Shown in pieces: positions 1-8,110 of a stretch of 64,000 nt of DNA (positions within the stretch are counted from its first letter, which is position 1; each line of letters starts with the position of its first letter). The DNA lies in contig JAFGAR010000151.1 of NCBI GenBank assembly GCA_016933575.1, forward strand, positions 62,001 through 126,000. The letters are read 5' to 3'. The stretch comes from Candidatus Thorarchaeota archaeon. GTDB taxonomy: Archaea > Asgardarchaeota > Thorarchaeia > Thorarchaeales > Thorarchaeaceae. The notes beneath the pieces are model-generated. The model was not told where the DNA came from, did not search any database, and saw only the letters and a program-made list of their open reading frames with translations. The translations under genes were made by a program, and so were the position numbers.

Positions 1-2265
1 CAGTTGATGGATGTCTGTAATATCTCTGAACGACATCCTATCACGAAATCTTATAGTATTGGAGATGAACTAACGAACTATCTTGGCAATTGGACAGCTT
101 ACAACTGGACTACATTACAGAGTACATCCATAGCAGATACACTTACTCGACTTGCGGTCGATGAAAGTAGTGTAAATCAAGTTCATGCCATTGGACACGA
201 TCCAGTCGATATGGGGGGCAGGATAGTTCATCTAGGTACTCCAATAACTCCTTTGGGCGAGTCATGGAATCAATTGATTATCGATGCAATCTATTGGTTA
301 TGTCCACAACCCAAGGCACGAATTGTCTTTGATTATACGCACAATCCCTACTACACTATTGATCCCTGGGACAATACTCCCGGAGCTTTCACAGGATACT
401 ATGAAATCTGGCGAAATGACCTCGTGATGAGAGGGTACTTGGTAGACAAACTCTTTCCTTCACCTGAAGGAACCCTAACAGTTCAAAGATTATCCCCATA
501 CCATCTTTTAGTTGAAGTTCTCCCTGATGAAAATTTTGCTTTTAATTTCACATCAGCAGAGGTTGCAGCTGTAGCTGATTGGGTCAACTCTGGAGGCGGT
601 TTGTTGGTGTTGAGTGATAATTGGAGTGGATCCCTGATAACCCCTAATCAAATGCTTAATTATCTGCTCTCTCCGTATAATATAGAGATTTTTCAGTATG
701 TATATGCAGGAGCTATTGTTGATGTCTACGATCAAGAATTCCATCCAACGACTGAGGGCTGTACACAGCTCTATATGCGCTATACAGGATTTATCAATTA
801 TACATTGACTGGTTTTCCAATTTGGACTCAAGATGGAAACACGTACGTTGCGGGTGATACCTATGGAGAAGGCAGGATTATCCTGAGTTCAGATCTCAAT
901 TACCTCGCGGATAATTATATCATGAATCAAGACAATAGAGATTTTGGAATAAACATGGTCAATTGGTTATCCGCGGGAGCGGCGAGAGTTCTGTATTATA
1001 CAACAGAACCAGAGAGTATCAATTACTATAGAAGTCCTGGGGCTAATGCTTTAAGAGATCTAGGTCTGAATTACTATCTCACTTACATCGATGATTTCAT
1101 GAACCTCTCATTGAACTCATACGATTGGGACTTAGTTGTCCTTGATGGTCCATATTATACCATGTATACCTATTATGATGATATGCTGGAATATGTTTTG
1201 AGTGGTGGCAAGCTCATAATGTCGGAGTACTTCGCAGCATCATTTTCAGATCATCCATTGTGGGCGGCTTTGGGTGTGAAGATACTCGAGACCATTGGCG
1301 ATAATCGGACACTTAGTATTTGGACTCCTGATCACCCAATCTTCAATATTCCTAATGATTATGGCTGCAGTGAATTTCTGAGTACGGTAGATTTCGGGGC
1401 AGAGGGAACTCTGATGGAGCCATATGCAAATGCAACAGCTCTGGTTGGAAATTCAACAGTACCTACAACAAACCAATCTGTGATTGTTCTAAGAAATGAT
1501 CATAAGACCATAATGAATGCGTTCCTGATCGACCAGTTCCAAGGAGACCTTGATGATTCGACTTACATGGATGCCTATGAGCTATGGCAAAACGAGATTA
1601 CCTATGTTATGTTCTATGATGATGCTCCAACCATCGACAATCCCTCTGATTTGGTCATGGAAGCAGGTTCTACGGGAAATGTTGTCACATGGAGTCCATC
1701 CAGTAGTAGACCTTTCTGGTATGAAATCATGATTGGCTCTTCAGTTATTCGAGCAGGAAGATGGCTCGGAAGTGCAGTTGCTTTTTCAGCTGATGATCTA
1801 GAGTATAGAGTAAATCCATATGAGATTGTCATATCGTTATGGGACGCATTCCGATACTCCATTTCTGATGTTGTTCTTGTGACTGTTGAGGATACTACAG
1901 CTCCAGACTTTACTCTGGTTGCAGATGATCTAACTTATGTGGTTGGAACAACAGGACATGTCCTTATCTGGGAAACCTCCGAGGTCAATCCTTCTTTCTT
2001 TGATATCTATCTGGATGCAGAGTTGACTCTCGATGATGAGCTATGGAATGGAACACATGTTGTGTATCCAGTGGATGGTCTAGCTATAGGTTCCTATAAC
2101 ATCACAGTGGTCATTGTAGATATGGCGAACAACTTCGCGTCAGATACAGTCTCAGTCACTGTTATTGATTCGATGAGTCCCCTCATCGTCGTGGTTGCAG
2201 TGATTGGACTTGCAGCGGTTGTAATTGTGATTGTTTTAGTAATTATGAAACGAAAGAAGTCATAG
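1..2265 (+). CDS. Membrane-anchored surface protein (5' end outside window)
   Basis: The reading frame is open to the left edge and shows no signal peptide, so the gene is almost certainly cut by the window; TTG at 4 and ATG at 7 are merely the first possible starts. About 750 residues are visible. Two alpha/beta segments with glycine-rich turns (SGGGLLVLSDN near residue 198, LSGGKLIMSEY near 400) resemble the glutamine-amidotransferase-like folds of archaeal surface proteins. They are followed by two Ig-like beta domains (about residues 550-725) that share a GSTGNV/GTTGHV start. A single hydrophobic helix and a basic MKRKKS tail finish the chain, indicating a type I protein with its bulk outside the cell. 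Specific function unknown. Confidence 0.8.
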   Translation, partial: QLMDVCNISERHPITKSYSIGDELTNYLGNWTAYNWTTLQSTSIADTLTRLAVDESSVNQVHAIGHDPVDMGGRIVHLGTPITPLGESWNQLIIDAIYWLCPQPKARIVFDYTHNPYYTIDPWDNTPGAFTGYYEIWRNDLVMRGYLVDKLFPSPEGTLTVQRLSPYHLLVEVLPDENFAFNFTSAEVAAVADWVNSGGGLLVLSDNWSGSLITPNQMLNYLLSPYNIEIFQYVYAGAIVDVYDQEFHPTTEGCTQLYMRYTGFINYTLTGFPIWTQDGNTYVAGDTYGEGRIILSSDLNYLADNYIMNQDNRDFGINMVNWLSAGAARVLYYTTEPESINYYRSPGANALRDLGLNYYLTYIDDFMNLSLNSYDWDLVVLDGPYYTMYTYYDDMLEYVLSGGKLIMSEYFAASFSDHPLWAALGVKILETIGDNRTLSIWTPDHPIFNIPNDYGCSEFLSTVDFGAEGTLMEPYANATALVGNSTVPTTNQSVIVLRNDHKTIMNAFLIDQFQGDLDDSTYMDAYELWQNEITYVMFYDDAPTIDNPSDLVMEAGSTGNVVTWSPSSSRPFWYEIMIGSSVIRAGRWLGSAVAFSADDLEYRVNPYEIVISLWDAFRYSISDVVLVTVEDTTAPDFTLVADDLTYVVGTTGHVLIWETSEVNPSFFDIYLDAELTLDDELWNGTHVVYPVDGLAIGSYNITVVIVDMANNFASDTVSVTVIDSMSPLIVVVAVIGLAAVVIVIVLVIMKRKKS

Positions 2266-2275
2266 ATTCCCTATT

Positions 2276-2307
2276 GAGAGCCAATTCTGGCTCTCTTTCC
2301 ATTTTTT
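2276..2307 (+). terminator. Hairpin terminator after the surface protein gene
   Basis: GAGAGCCA (2276-2283) pairs perfectly with TGGCTCTC (2288-2295) around a 4-base loop and is followed by TTTCCATTTTTT. It lies 10 bases after the stop of the surface protein gene and also just beyond the stop of the convergent gene, so it may serve both directions. Confidence 0.7.
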
Positions 2308-2317
2308 GTAAGAATCC

Positions 2318-2779
2318 TCATCTCATCATGTAATCCTCTATTGCTTTTTCGAGCAGAGGCACTTTTTCATCATCAAATCCACCTTCTCCCTTCCAGATGA
2401 TCTCACCATCCTGCTTGGTGAGAAAAAGGTAGATTGTTTCTTCTGTTACAATGTTAAGAGATTCCTTGAATGATTCTTTGTCTATGTAAAGAGTAATTGT
2501 CCTTCCTCTCGTTTCTCTGGAAGGAATACCAGCTCGCATTCCACCATCTATGAACCTTCTATAAACAAAATTCATACTTCGTATTGTAGGGAGTTCATAA
2601 AAATCGAAATCTGGATATTTCAATATCAGCGATTCAAGGTATGGGACCCAGCTATTCACTAATCTCTGTTGCCATTGTTGGAATGCAACTATCAAGAGCT
2701 TTGGATCCCCGCGTAGCTGATTAGGCACCTCAATTGTTTCCTTGTTGAGATTCTCCGCTGTTATCCGTGGGAACTTCAT
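2318..2779 (-). CDS. Thioredoxin-fold protein resembling ATP10/TlpA-like proteins, without CXXC
   Basis: A 153-residue soluble protein. The order of elements (LLIVAFQQW near residue 30, a helix, DFYELPTI near 64, then TIYLFLTKQDGEIIWKGEGGF near 115 to 135) follows the thioredoxin fold, with the last segment matching the final strands where TlpA-like proteins bind a client. No CXXC pair is present, so thiol-disulfide exchange is unlikely. The nearest recalled resemblance is the ATP10 assembly-factor/peroxiredoxin-like group; this is judged from pattern only. The ATG start is supported by GAGGAG five bases upstream. Its promoter region carries a 16-base motif shared with another gene in the window. 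Confidence 0.55.
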   Translation of the reverse strand: MKFPRITAENLNKETIEVPNQLRGDPKLLIVAFQQWQQRLVNSWVPYLESLILKYPDFDFYELPTIRSMNFVYRRFIDGGMRAGIPSRETRGRTITLYIDKESFKESLNIVTEETIYLFLTKQDGEIIWKGEGGFDDEKVPLLEKAIEDYMMR

Positions 2780-2801
2780 TTCATCTCCTCATACAATTAT
2801 T

Positions 2802-2817
2802 ATTAACAATAGTTATC
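2802..2817 (-). promoter_or_regulatory. 16-base motif upstream of the thioredoxin-fold gene, copy 1
   Basis: Read on the minus strand the site is GATAACTATTGTTAAT, containing TAAC-4-GTTA inverted repeat halves. It lies 22 bases before the start codon, next to an AT-rich stretch that could be the TATA box. An identical 16-mer precedes the minus-strand gene at 9045-9503. It could be an operator or an extended BRE/TATA element. Confidence 0.4.
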
Positions 2818-2920
2818 AATCTATGCATGTGTGGAAAAATTTTTAGAGTCCGTTCAAAGCGATTTTAAGAAATGAGCTAGCATTATGTAATGAAATCGAA
2901 GAGAAATGTGAGGTAATTAG

Positions 2921-3367
2921 ATGGAGATACATCCTGATGTCCAGAAGCGCATTCGCAAGGTCCTAGATACACAGAAGATTGCTGTTCTTGGGACCTCAAA
3001 AAACGATGAACCATACTCTTGCCTTGTGGCCTTTGCAATAAGCAATGACTTCAAAGAACTGGTTTTTGCAACCATGCGCCAGCGGTTGAAGTATCAAAAT
3101 ATTCTGGCAAATCCTCGTGTCACACTCATTATAGATGACCGAGATGCAAGTTATAGCGATTTCAATGATACGACATCAATCACGATGATAGGAACTGCTC
3201 GCGATATCACAGGGGAGAATCGTGAGAAATATGCCTCATCTTTACTAGAACGGCATCCGGCTTTGATAGATTTTGTGAGTTCACCTGAATGTGCTTTGAT
3301 TTGCGTTACCGTTGACAAAATCTACATTGTGAGCGAATTCGAGTCTGTCATCAAAATTCAGAAATGA
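2921..3367 (+). CDS. Pyridoxamine-5'-phosphate-oxidase-like flavin-binding protein
   Basis: At 148 residues this has the size and strand order of the PNPOx-like split-barrel family. It starts with a helix (VQKRIRKVLDTQKIAVLGT), followed by a strand where the family binds FMN (LVFATMRQRLKYQNILANPRVTL, residues 49-71) and a GTARDI strand near residue 90. Such proteins bind FMN or F420 and reduce or merely bind small substrates; the substrate cannot be told here. A GTGAGGT ribosome site precedes the ATG. The downstream neighbour is convergent, 27 bases away. Confidence 0.75.
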   Translation: MEIHPDVQKRIRKVLDTQKIAVLGTSKNDEPYSCLVAFAISNDFKELVFATMRQRLKYQNILANPRVTLIIDDRDASYSDFNDTTSITMIGTARDITGENREKYASSLLERHPALIDFVSSPECALICVTVDKIYIVSEFESVIKIQK

Positions 3368-3394
3368 AACTGCTTTCGTAAATTGATTATTATA

Positions 3395-4114
3395 TCATAG
3401 ATCAATCCACGATTTCATATCAGTATCTTCTCCTAGTTTCTCTAGGAGCACTTCAATTGGCTCCATGTAGAAGGGACGCTTGCAGGCATAGCACTTGACA
3501 GTTCCATCAAATGATCTCTCATTGCTTTGGTATCTGAATGATGAACCACAATGTGGGCATTTTGCTCTCGTTCCAATCTTTGGTGCTGGGTGAGCTATCT
3601 CAAAGTCCTTCGGTAATTGTGGAGGAGGTTCAGCATAGAATCCTCCTATTGATTTTCCAATAAATCCAAGGAGTATCCAATAATCCAATATAATTAGAGA
3701 TGGAAATAGAATTTGCACCCACAATTCTCTGCCTGCAATCACTGACTGGATTAATGGAAACGGAAAGAATAAGATCTGTGCAAAGAATTGGATCATTAGA
3801 CCTTCAGCTAACCAAATCCTACTATTACTATTTGCCTTGATTGACCACAGACGCTTTATGGCGATTGCATTCAAAACTCCTGAAGAAACTACAACAATGG
3901 CAAACCCAATCAATATTAGAATTGCAAAATGAATAGGTAACTCCGGGAGAATAACTGGTGGCATTGGATGCATGACTATATACTGATAATTTTGAACTGC
4001 ATTCCAATAGAAATAGAATGCATAGGAAATAAGAAACAATACCGCACCGTGAATGATGCAGATTGCAAGATCTCTTTTCAGATCTAAATTTCTTTCGTCA
4101 GGAGTATCCTCCAC
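3395..4114 (-). CDS. Four-helix membrane protein with C-terminal zinc ribbon
   Basis: A 239-residue protein. Hydrophobic segments lie near residues 15-38, 60-88, 100-128 and 133-153, followed by a cytoplasmic tail. The tail holds a zinc ribbon, CPHCGSSF and CYACKRPF (about residues 187-216), each a CX2C knuckle. No enzyme motif is seen. Membrane plus zinc-ribbon architecture is common in uncharacterised archaeal proteins. It stands alone between two convergent or divergent neighbours. Confidence 0.7.
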   Translation of the reverse strand: MEDTPDERNLDLKRDLAICIIHGAVLFLISYAFYFYWNAVQNYQYIVMHPMPPVILPELPIHFAILILIGFAIVVVSSGVLNAIAIKRLWSIKANSNSRIWLAEGLMIQFFAQILFFPFPLIQSVIAGRELWVQILFPSLIILDYWILLGFIGKSIGGFYAEPPPQLPKDFEIAHPAPKIGTRAKCPHCGSSFRYQSNERSFDGTVKCYACKRPFYMEPIEVLLEKLGEDTDMKSWIDL

Positions 4115-4238
4115 GAGAATCCCTCTTCATCTTGTGCTAAACAACAGTCTCTTTCTACAGTATTAATGATTCTGGTCTCACTGATTCATTTCTTTGTGAG
4201 AATGAGAAGCCTTTAGTACAAGTGAAATACAATATAAT

Positions 4239-4320
4239 CGGGCGTTGGTGAGGCATCATGGTAACTAACTACCATCGGTTACCACACCCAACTGATTCCT
4301 TACTGTCGCCCGCCTCTTTT
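4239..4320 (+). ncRNA. Possible structured RNA or 5' leader element
   Basis: Three nested perfect or near-perfect helices are readable: CGGGCG (4239-4244) with CGCCCG (4307-4312), GTTGGTG (4244-4250) with CACCCAAC (4285-4292, one extra base), and TGGTAAC (4259-4265) with GTTACCA (4278-4284). A competing hairpin, ATGGTA with TACCAT, uses the same middle stretch. CTCTTTT follows directly. The element ends 65 bases before the histidine phosphatase gene, so it may be a leader or a separate small RNA. It lacks a T-arm and does not look like a tRNA, nor does it have clear C/D or ACA boxes. Confidence 0.35.
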
Positions 4321-4384
4321 GAAGTCATATCTTTTTACGGGATATCTATTCAAATGGCGCTAAGAGCTCAAAAGGTGAAGAAGA

Positions 4385-4945
4385 ATGTCCAACTCACTCT
4401 ATTTTCTAAGACACGCTGAAACAAATATTGACACATCAATTCCGCCGCATGAGTGGTCTATCTCATCTGACGGTCTGACACGGACCAAAGAGTTGGCTAA
4501 GTTGAACGTCTTTCAAAAGATTGATGGCATTGTGTATTCATCTGAGAAAAAGGCCTATCAGACTGCAGAGGTCTTTGCCAAGGAATTACCTGTTGATATC
4601 TATGAACTCTCTGAGTTTTCGGAGTTGAGAAGAAAACACGAATCCAATCTATCTGAAACAGATTATAGAAGACGTGTTCGAGAAGTGTTGACTCATTGGG
4701 ACTCGAGTATTCATGGATGGGAATCAGTTACTGAAGCACTAGGTCGAATAACTGATGCAGTGACCAGGATCAATAGAATGTTTTACAATAAGAATGTGTT
4801 AGTTGTTTCCCATGGTCTGCTCCTCACAATTTACTTCTGTCATCTAAAGAATTTCCAATCAATAGCCTATGAAAGATGGTCACAGTTGTCATTTTTAGCA
4901 TGGGGTTTGGTACAGGATGGACATGTACTCATAGATATCATATAG
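4385..4945 (+). CDS. Histidine phosphatase family protein
   Basis: A 186-residue enzyme of the phosphoglycerate-mutase-like superfamily. The catalytic RHAET motif is at residues 9-13 (R9, H10) and the second histidine is in VVSHGLLL near residue 140; an SSEKKAYQTAE segment (about 57-67) supplies the usual third basic position. It likely hydrolyses a small phosphoester, but the substrate cannot be deduced. The ATG follows AAGGTGAAG. A second, unrelated-looking member of the same superfamily lies at 14553-15248. Confidence 0.85.
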   Translation: MSNSLYFLRHAETNIDTSIPPHEWSISSDGLTRTKELAKLNVFQKIDGIVYSSEKKAYQTAEVFAKELPVDIYELSEFSELRRKHESNLSETDYRRRVREVLTHWDSSIHGWESVTEALGRITDAVTRINRMFYNKNVLVVSHGLLLTIYFCHLKNFQSIAYERWSQLSFLAWGLVQDGHVLIDII

Positions 4946-5005
4946 AGAAGTATGCGCTCCGAAACTTTTTCTATGAAGAATATCACTTCAAATACGTGAA
5001 CTATT

Positions 5006-5521
5006 ATGGCTACGAAGATTACCAAGGAACTGATAACTTCTTTTCCAAAGTTCAAGGCTGCGTGGGAGAAGGATGCTGGAAAACCAGAGAACACAATCAT
5101 GTACTATCTCATTGCAGCTCTCAATGTTGAGAAGGATCCAAAGATTGCTGAAGCGATGATGACTGTTGTTGTTTCTAAAAAGGATTGTCTGGAAGACACA
5201 AGCTCTCCATCTGGTCTGATTTTGGGAAGGAGCGCAAGCTACTACATTGGGCAATTTCAAGGGAACAAGAATATCGCTCGCTCCTACGTGGGCGGCACAA
5301 ATACGAACAACTACAAGATCAATAACAAAGCCCTCACAATGACCGTTGTTAGTAAACAAGAGCATGGCAAAGGCGTCAAGATATTCATCCAGAGTGGCGG
5401 AAAGGATCTTGGTACTCCAGTACAGCTCGCTCAAAACAATGAGGGGCAGTGGAAACTTACCAATTACAGTTCAATATGCACTGGTGTCAAGAAGACCATT
5501 CAAGAAGAGGGCGATTTTTAA
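5006..5521 (+). CDS. Conserved unknown protein, DUF6935-like
   Basis: A 171-residue soluble protein. The N-terminal half is helical (KELITSFPKFKAAWEKDAGK) and the second half is beta-rich, with GRSASYYIGQFQGNKN near residue 75 and a GGKDLGTPVQL...GQWKLTNYSSICTGVK ending. I recall a similar C-terminal pattern in proteins labelled DUF6935, but this is from memory and unproven. It starts at ATG 60 bases after the phosphatase gene on the same strand, so the two may be cotranscribed. Function unknown. Confidence 0.65.
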   Translation: MATKITKELITSFPKFKAAWEKDAGKPENTIMYYLIAALNVEKDPKIAEAMMTVVVSKKDCLEDTSSPSGLILGRSASYYIGQFQGNKNIARSYVGGTNTNNYKINNKALTMTVVSKQEHGKGVKIFIQSGGKDLGTPVQLAQNNEGQWKLTNYSSICTGVKKTIQEEGDF

Positions 5522-5527
5522 GTTACT

Positions 5528-5575
5528 AGGGACCGAGTCAGGTCCTTTCGATTCTCCTCTTCTTCTTATTTTTCA
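5528..5575 (+). terminator. Short hairpin with pyrimidine tract
   Basis: GGACC (5530-5534) pairs with GGTCC (5541-5545) around GAGTCA, and an unbroken pyrimidine-rich run ending in TTATTTTT follows. It sits 7 bases after the stop of the preceding gene and probably ends its transcript. Confidence 0.5.
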
Positions 5576-5712
5576 GGTACAGCTATTAGAAAGTCTGTTT
5601 AGACTGATATCTACGTCCCGTGAGAGTTTCTTGTTATCATTTCCTTTATGCATTAAATAGTCTGGAATCTAGTTCTTCTCTCAAACAATTATGATAATCA
5701 TGTAACAGAAAA

Positions 5713-5720
5713 ACATATAA
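5713..5720 (+). promoter_or_regulatory. TATA-like box before the micro-ORFs
   Basis: ACATATAA lies 24 bases before an ATG at 5744 and 75 before the ATG at 5795. At the usual archaeal spacing, transcription would begin near 5742, which shows that the hairpin-rich stretch downstream is probably transcribed. Confidence 0.4.
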
Positions 5721-5794
5721 GTTGTAATAGTGTTACAAATTACATGCAATACTTACAGGTCCGGGTTGCGGGAATGTGGGTTTGCAGAGGAGAG

Positions 5795-5911
5795 ATGAGC
5801 AAGATGACTGATGATGCAAAGCATCGCAATGCCTCTAACAAAAGGGGACGAAATTCGGGACTCAAGACTCTCGAGTCCCTGTACTACGAATACACTCACA
5901 GGGGTGAGTGA
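5795..5911 (+). CDS. Possible 38-residue micro-protein
   Basis: The ATG at 5795 follows GAGG (5787-5790), and the frame ends in TGA at 5909. The product is basic and hydrophilic (MSKMTDDAKHRNASNKRGRN...). The same frame is open back to ATG 5744, which a leaderless transcript could use to give 55 residues. Against coding, the stretch contains three perfect hairpins: GATGC/GCATC at 5813-5825, GGGACTC/GAGTCCC at 5857-5879 and CACTCA/TGAGTG at 5893-5910. It could instead be part of a structured RNA. Below the usual ORF cut-off. Confidence 0.35.
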   Translation: MSKMTDDAKHRNASNKRGRNSGLKTLESLYYEYTHRGE

Positions 5912-5931
5912 AGAGGAAGAGGTGAAAGCAA

Positions 5932-6027
5932 ATGGCACTAACAAAGAATGAACGGAAAAAGTACCGTACAAAGAAGGCTCAGTCCACTGAAGCCTTGGCG
6001 TACGCTTGGCTCTACAGAGAGTTATAG
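5932..6027 (+). CDS. Possible 31-residue basic micro-protein
   Basis: The ATG at 5932 has a strong GAGGTGA ribosome site (5919-5925) with good spacing. The product, MALTKNERKKYRTKKAQSTE..., is strongly basic at its start and ends in a short amphipathic helix (ALAYAWLYREL). It lies 20 bases after the preceding micro-ORF and probably shares its transcript. The clear ribosome site makes it the more believable of the two. No family is recognised. Confidence 0.45.
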   Translation: MALTKNERKKYRTKKAQSTEALAYAWLYREL

Positions 6028-6109
6028 AGGCGCACCATCAGTCATCTATGCTCGAAATAGTATCTACTCCATGAATATCAGTATTTTAGTTGCTTTAATT
6101 CCAAGGTAG

Positions 6110-6117
6110 TTTATATC
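6110..6117 (+). promoter_or_regulatory. TATA-like box, leaderless arrangement
   Basis: TTTATATC is centred about 20 bases before the ATG at 6133, so transcription would start at or next to that codon. No ribosome site precedes the start, which fits a leaderless mRNA. Confidence 0.5.
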
Positions 6118-6132
6118 ACCCGGACTATACTC

Positions 6133-6465
6133 ATGACTATGGGGGCGTTAGTTAACTCTCAGATCATGAAATATATGATCTATGATACTCGGGGTCTTGA
6201 TGAACCAGATGCTGTATACACTACTGCTGTACAGATTGCTGATGAGATTATGGAAGGCGTTGAAAGACTTCATCATTCAAGCACACTTGAAGCTGCTACT
6301 CTCTTTATCACGAATTCCGGAGCACAGTTAGTCCTATTGACCCGATCGGATGACAATGAACCTATAGATCGAATGTTTGATAGCACCCTCAAACGAGTGA
6401 CATACGAGTCTGAGAGTGGGAATCTGCACACTTACGTTATACCGATACTAGAAGCTGAAAAATAG
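6133..6465 (+). CDS. Small alpha/beta protein of unknown function
   Basis: A 110-residue protein. A short strand (MKYMIYDTRG), a long helix (AVQIADEIMEGVERLHH), then strands (AATLFITNSG, AQLVLLTRSD), a helix and a last strand (LHTYVIPIL). This order would fit a small profilin/roadblock-like or ACT-like fold, but no family is recognised. The start is set at ATG 6133 from the TATA spacing; ATG 6139 is also possible. Confidence 0.6.
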   Translation: MTMGALVNSQIMKYMIYDTRGLDEPDAVYTTAVQIADEIMEGVERLHHSSTLEAATLFITNSGAQLVLLTRSDDNEPIDRMFDSTLKRVTYESESGNLHTYVIPILEAEK

Positions 6466-6575
6466 TGATCTGTTTTGACCAATGTCTGTTGGCAGCTCAA
6501 TGAAATCTGTCTAGATAGTATATTTCTTATTGTGGAACTACTATCGAGTCCTATCGGAATCGCCGGGGTGATTTA

Positions 6576-7706
6576 TTGAAACTAAAGGTCTTCGAGCTTG
6601 AACGTCTACAATCTGAATGGGAACATAGAGTACAATATAATCTCAGTGAGAGTGGTGTGGAACCCCTTCATATCAGAGAATTGACGGACACACCGGAATT
6701 GAAGCAACAACTGCTTGATATTCAATTAGGCTACCCACAAACGAATGGTTCGATTCCTCTTCGTGAAGCTATCGCTCAGTACTACCCCGGATCTGGTGCA
6801 GACCATATACTTGTCACGAATGGCGGTGCAGAGGCAAACTTTCTATCAATGTGGTGGCTACGTCACGAGAAACCTGAACTCAACGAACTGGTGTTCATGG
6901 CACCCAACTATATGCAGATGAGTGGTGTTTGGAAAACTCTGGGAGGCACTGTGAATCTCTACAAGCTCCAAATGGCTCACGACAAATGGTCTCCTGATTT
7001 GGATCAATTGAGGTCTCTAGTGACCAAGAAGACAGCAGCAATTACAATCTGCAATCCAAATAATCCCACAGGTGCAATCTTCGACAAAGAGACGCTTGGT
7101 GAAATTGTAGATATTGCTAGAGAGCATGACACTTGGATTATTTCCGATGAGATCTACAAAGGCGCAGAGATTCAGGACGTAAGGACGCCTTCACTTCATG
7201 GTATGTATGATAAAGTGATCATAACCTCAAGTCTCTCCAAAGCCTATGGTCTTCCCGGTCTTCGCCTTGGTTGGGCAGTGTGTCCCGATGAACAGACTGC
7301 TAAAGAACTCTGGTCATATTCCGACTACACAACGATTTGCCCAGCAAAGACTTGCGATTGGTTAGCGACACTCGCCTTGAATCCTAAGGTCCAAGCAATG
7401 ATTCGAAAACGAACAAGAGACCTCCTCAAAGAGAATTGGGGCATCATGAAGAACTGGCTAGACTCGCATGGTGATCTATTCGAATATGTACCTCCATCTG
7501 CAGCAGCAATCTGTTTCATCCGGCAAAAGACAGGATTGTCGTCTTTAGACCTCGTATTCAGACTGATGAAAGAGAAGAGCGTACTCATATCTCCGGGTGA
7601 GCATTTTGAGATGCCTGGATATCTTCGTATAGGCTTCGGATCTGAGAAGAAACGTCTTCAGGAAGCACTTGGAATGATTACCGAGTTCCTCAATGAATTA
7701 AGCTAA
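6576..7706 (+). CDS. PLP-dependent aminotransferase, class I/II
   Basis: A full-length 376-residue fold-type I enzyme. NPNNPTG (160-166), the cofactor aspartate and tyrosine in SDEIY (D191, Y194), the Schiff-base lysine in SSLSKAYG (K222) and the carboxylate-binding arginine region GLRLGW are all present. It is closest in style to archaeal aspartate/aromatic aminotransferases or capreomycidine-synthase-like relatives; the amino donor cannot be told. The TTG start at 6576 is chosen because GGGGTGA (6565-6571) lies at correct spacing. It is monocistronic. Confidence 0.9.
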   Translation: MKLKVFELERLQSEWEHRVQYNLSESGVEPLHIRELTDTPELKQQLLDIQLGYPQTNGSIPLREAIAQYYPGSGADHILVTNGGAEANFLSMWWLRHEKPELNELVFMAPNYMQMSGVWKTLGGTVNLYKLQMAHDKWSPDLDQLRSLVTKKTAAITICNPNNPTGAIFDKETLGEIVDIAREHDTWIISDEIYKGAEIQDVRTPSLHGMYDKVIITSSLSKAYGLPGLRLGWAVCPDEQTAKELWSYSDYTTICPAKTCDWLATLALNPKVQAMIRKRTRDLLKENWGIMKNWLDSHGDLFEYVPPSAAAICFIRQKTGLSSLDLVFRLMKEKSVLISPGEHFEMPGYLRIGFGSEKKRLQEALGMITEFLNELS

Positions 7707-7960
7707 TCTTGAGCCTTTAAATTGTGTATCTTTCTGCAGAAATGACACTAGAACTAAACAATTTAAGACTAATAATGCCTTAATTTCTCAAATGAACTCT
7801 ATTTTCCCATATTTGGCGTCATAAAACATTGATAAAACTTTCAATAGATAATAACACAACCATGTCAAATTTCTATTGCTTGCAAATTGTAGAAATTTGT
7901 CTGTGTTACTACATTACATGCAGTAGACTCTGATTTGAGTAGCTGCAGGATGCAAGACGA
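7707..7960 (+). other. AT-rich intergenic stretch
   Basis: I find no gene, RNA hairpin with a T-tract or repeat that I can support here. It separates the aminotransferase from a TPR gene and grades into a questionable micro-ORF at 7961. Confidence 0.5.
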
Positions 7961-8083
7961 ATGAACATGAATGAAAGAGACATGAATGAAAGTTTGCCTG
8001 CTAGAATCAAACGACCACAAAACAATCCCATAGAGGTACTATCGCAGATCGAGTTTGCGCGAATATACTATGATGGTCCGTGA
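7961..8083 (+). CDS. Doubtful 40-residue micro-ORF
   Basis: ATG at 7961 to TGA at 8081 encodes a hydrophilic peptide beginning MNMNERDMNESLP. There is no good ribosome site, and a TATA-like GAATATACTA at 8061-8070, suited to the gene at 8111, lies inside it. It may therefore be promoter DNA and not a gene. Confidence 0.15.
   Translation: MNMNERDMNESLPARIKRPQNNPIEVLSQIEFARIYYDGP
8061..8070 (+). promoter_or_regulatory. TATA-like box for the TPR gene at 8111
   Basis: GAATATACTA would place a transcript start near 8092, just ahead of the GAGGTGA ribosome site (8099-8105) used by the TTG start at 8111. Confidence 0.35.
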
Positions 8084-8110
8084 AATAAGTGAAATTCGAG
8101 AGGTGATATT

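Noticed and set aside
5753..5971. 72-residue minus-strand frame opposite the micro-ORFs
   Set aside because: No ribosome site or protein-like composition; it looks like the shadow of the hairpin-rich plus strand.
5744..6060. RNase P RNA or SRP RNA
   Set aside because: Length and hairpins fit loosely, but I could not find the conserved core motifs of either RNA.
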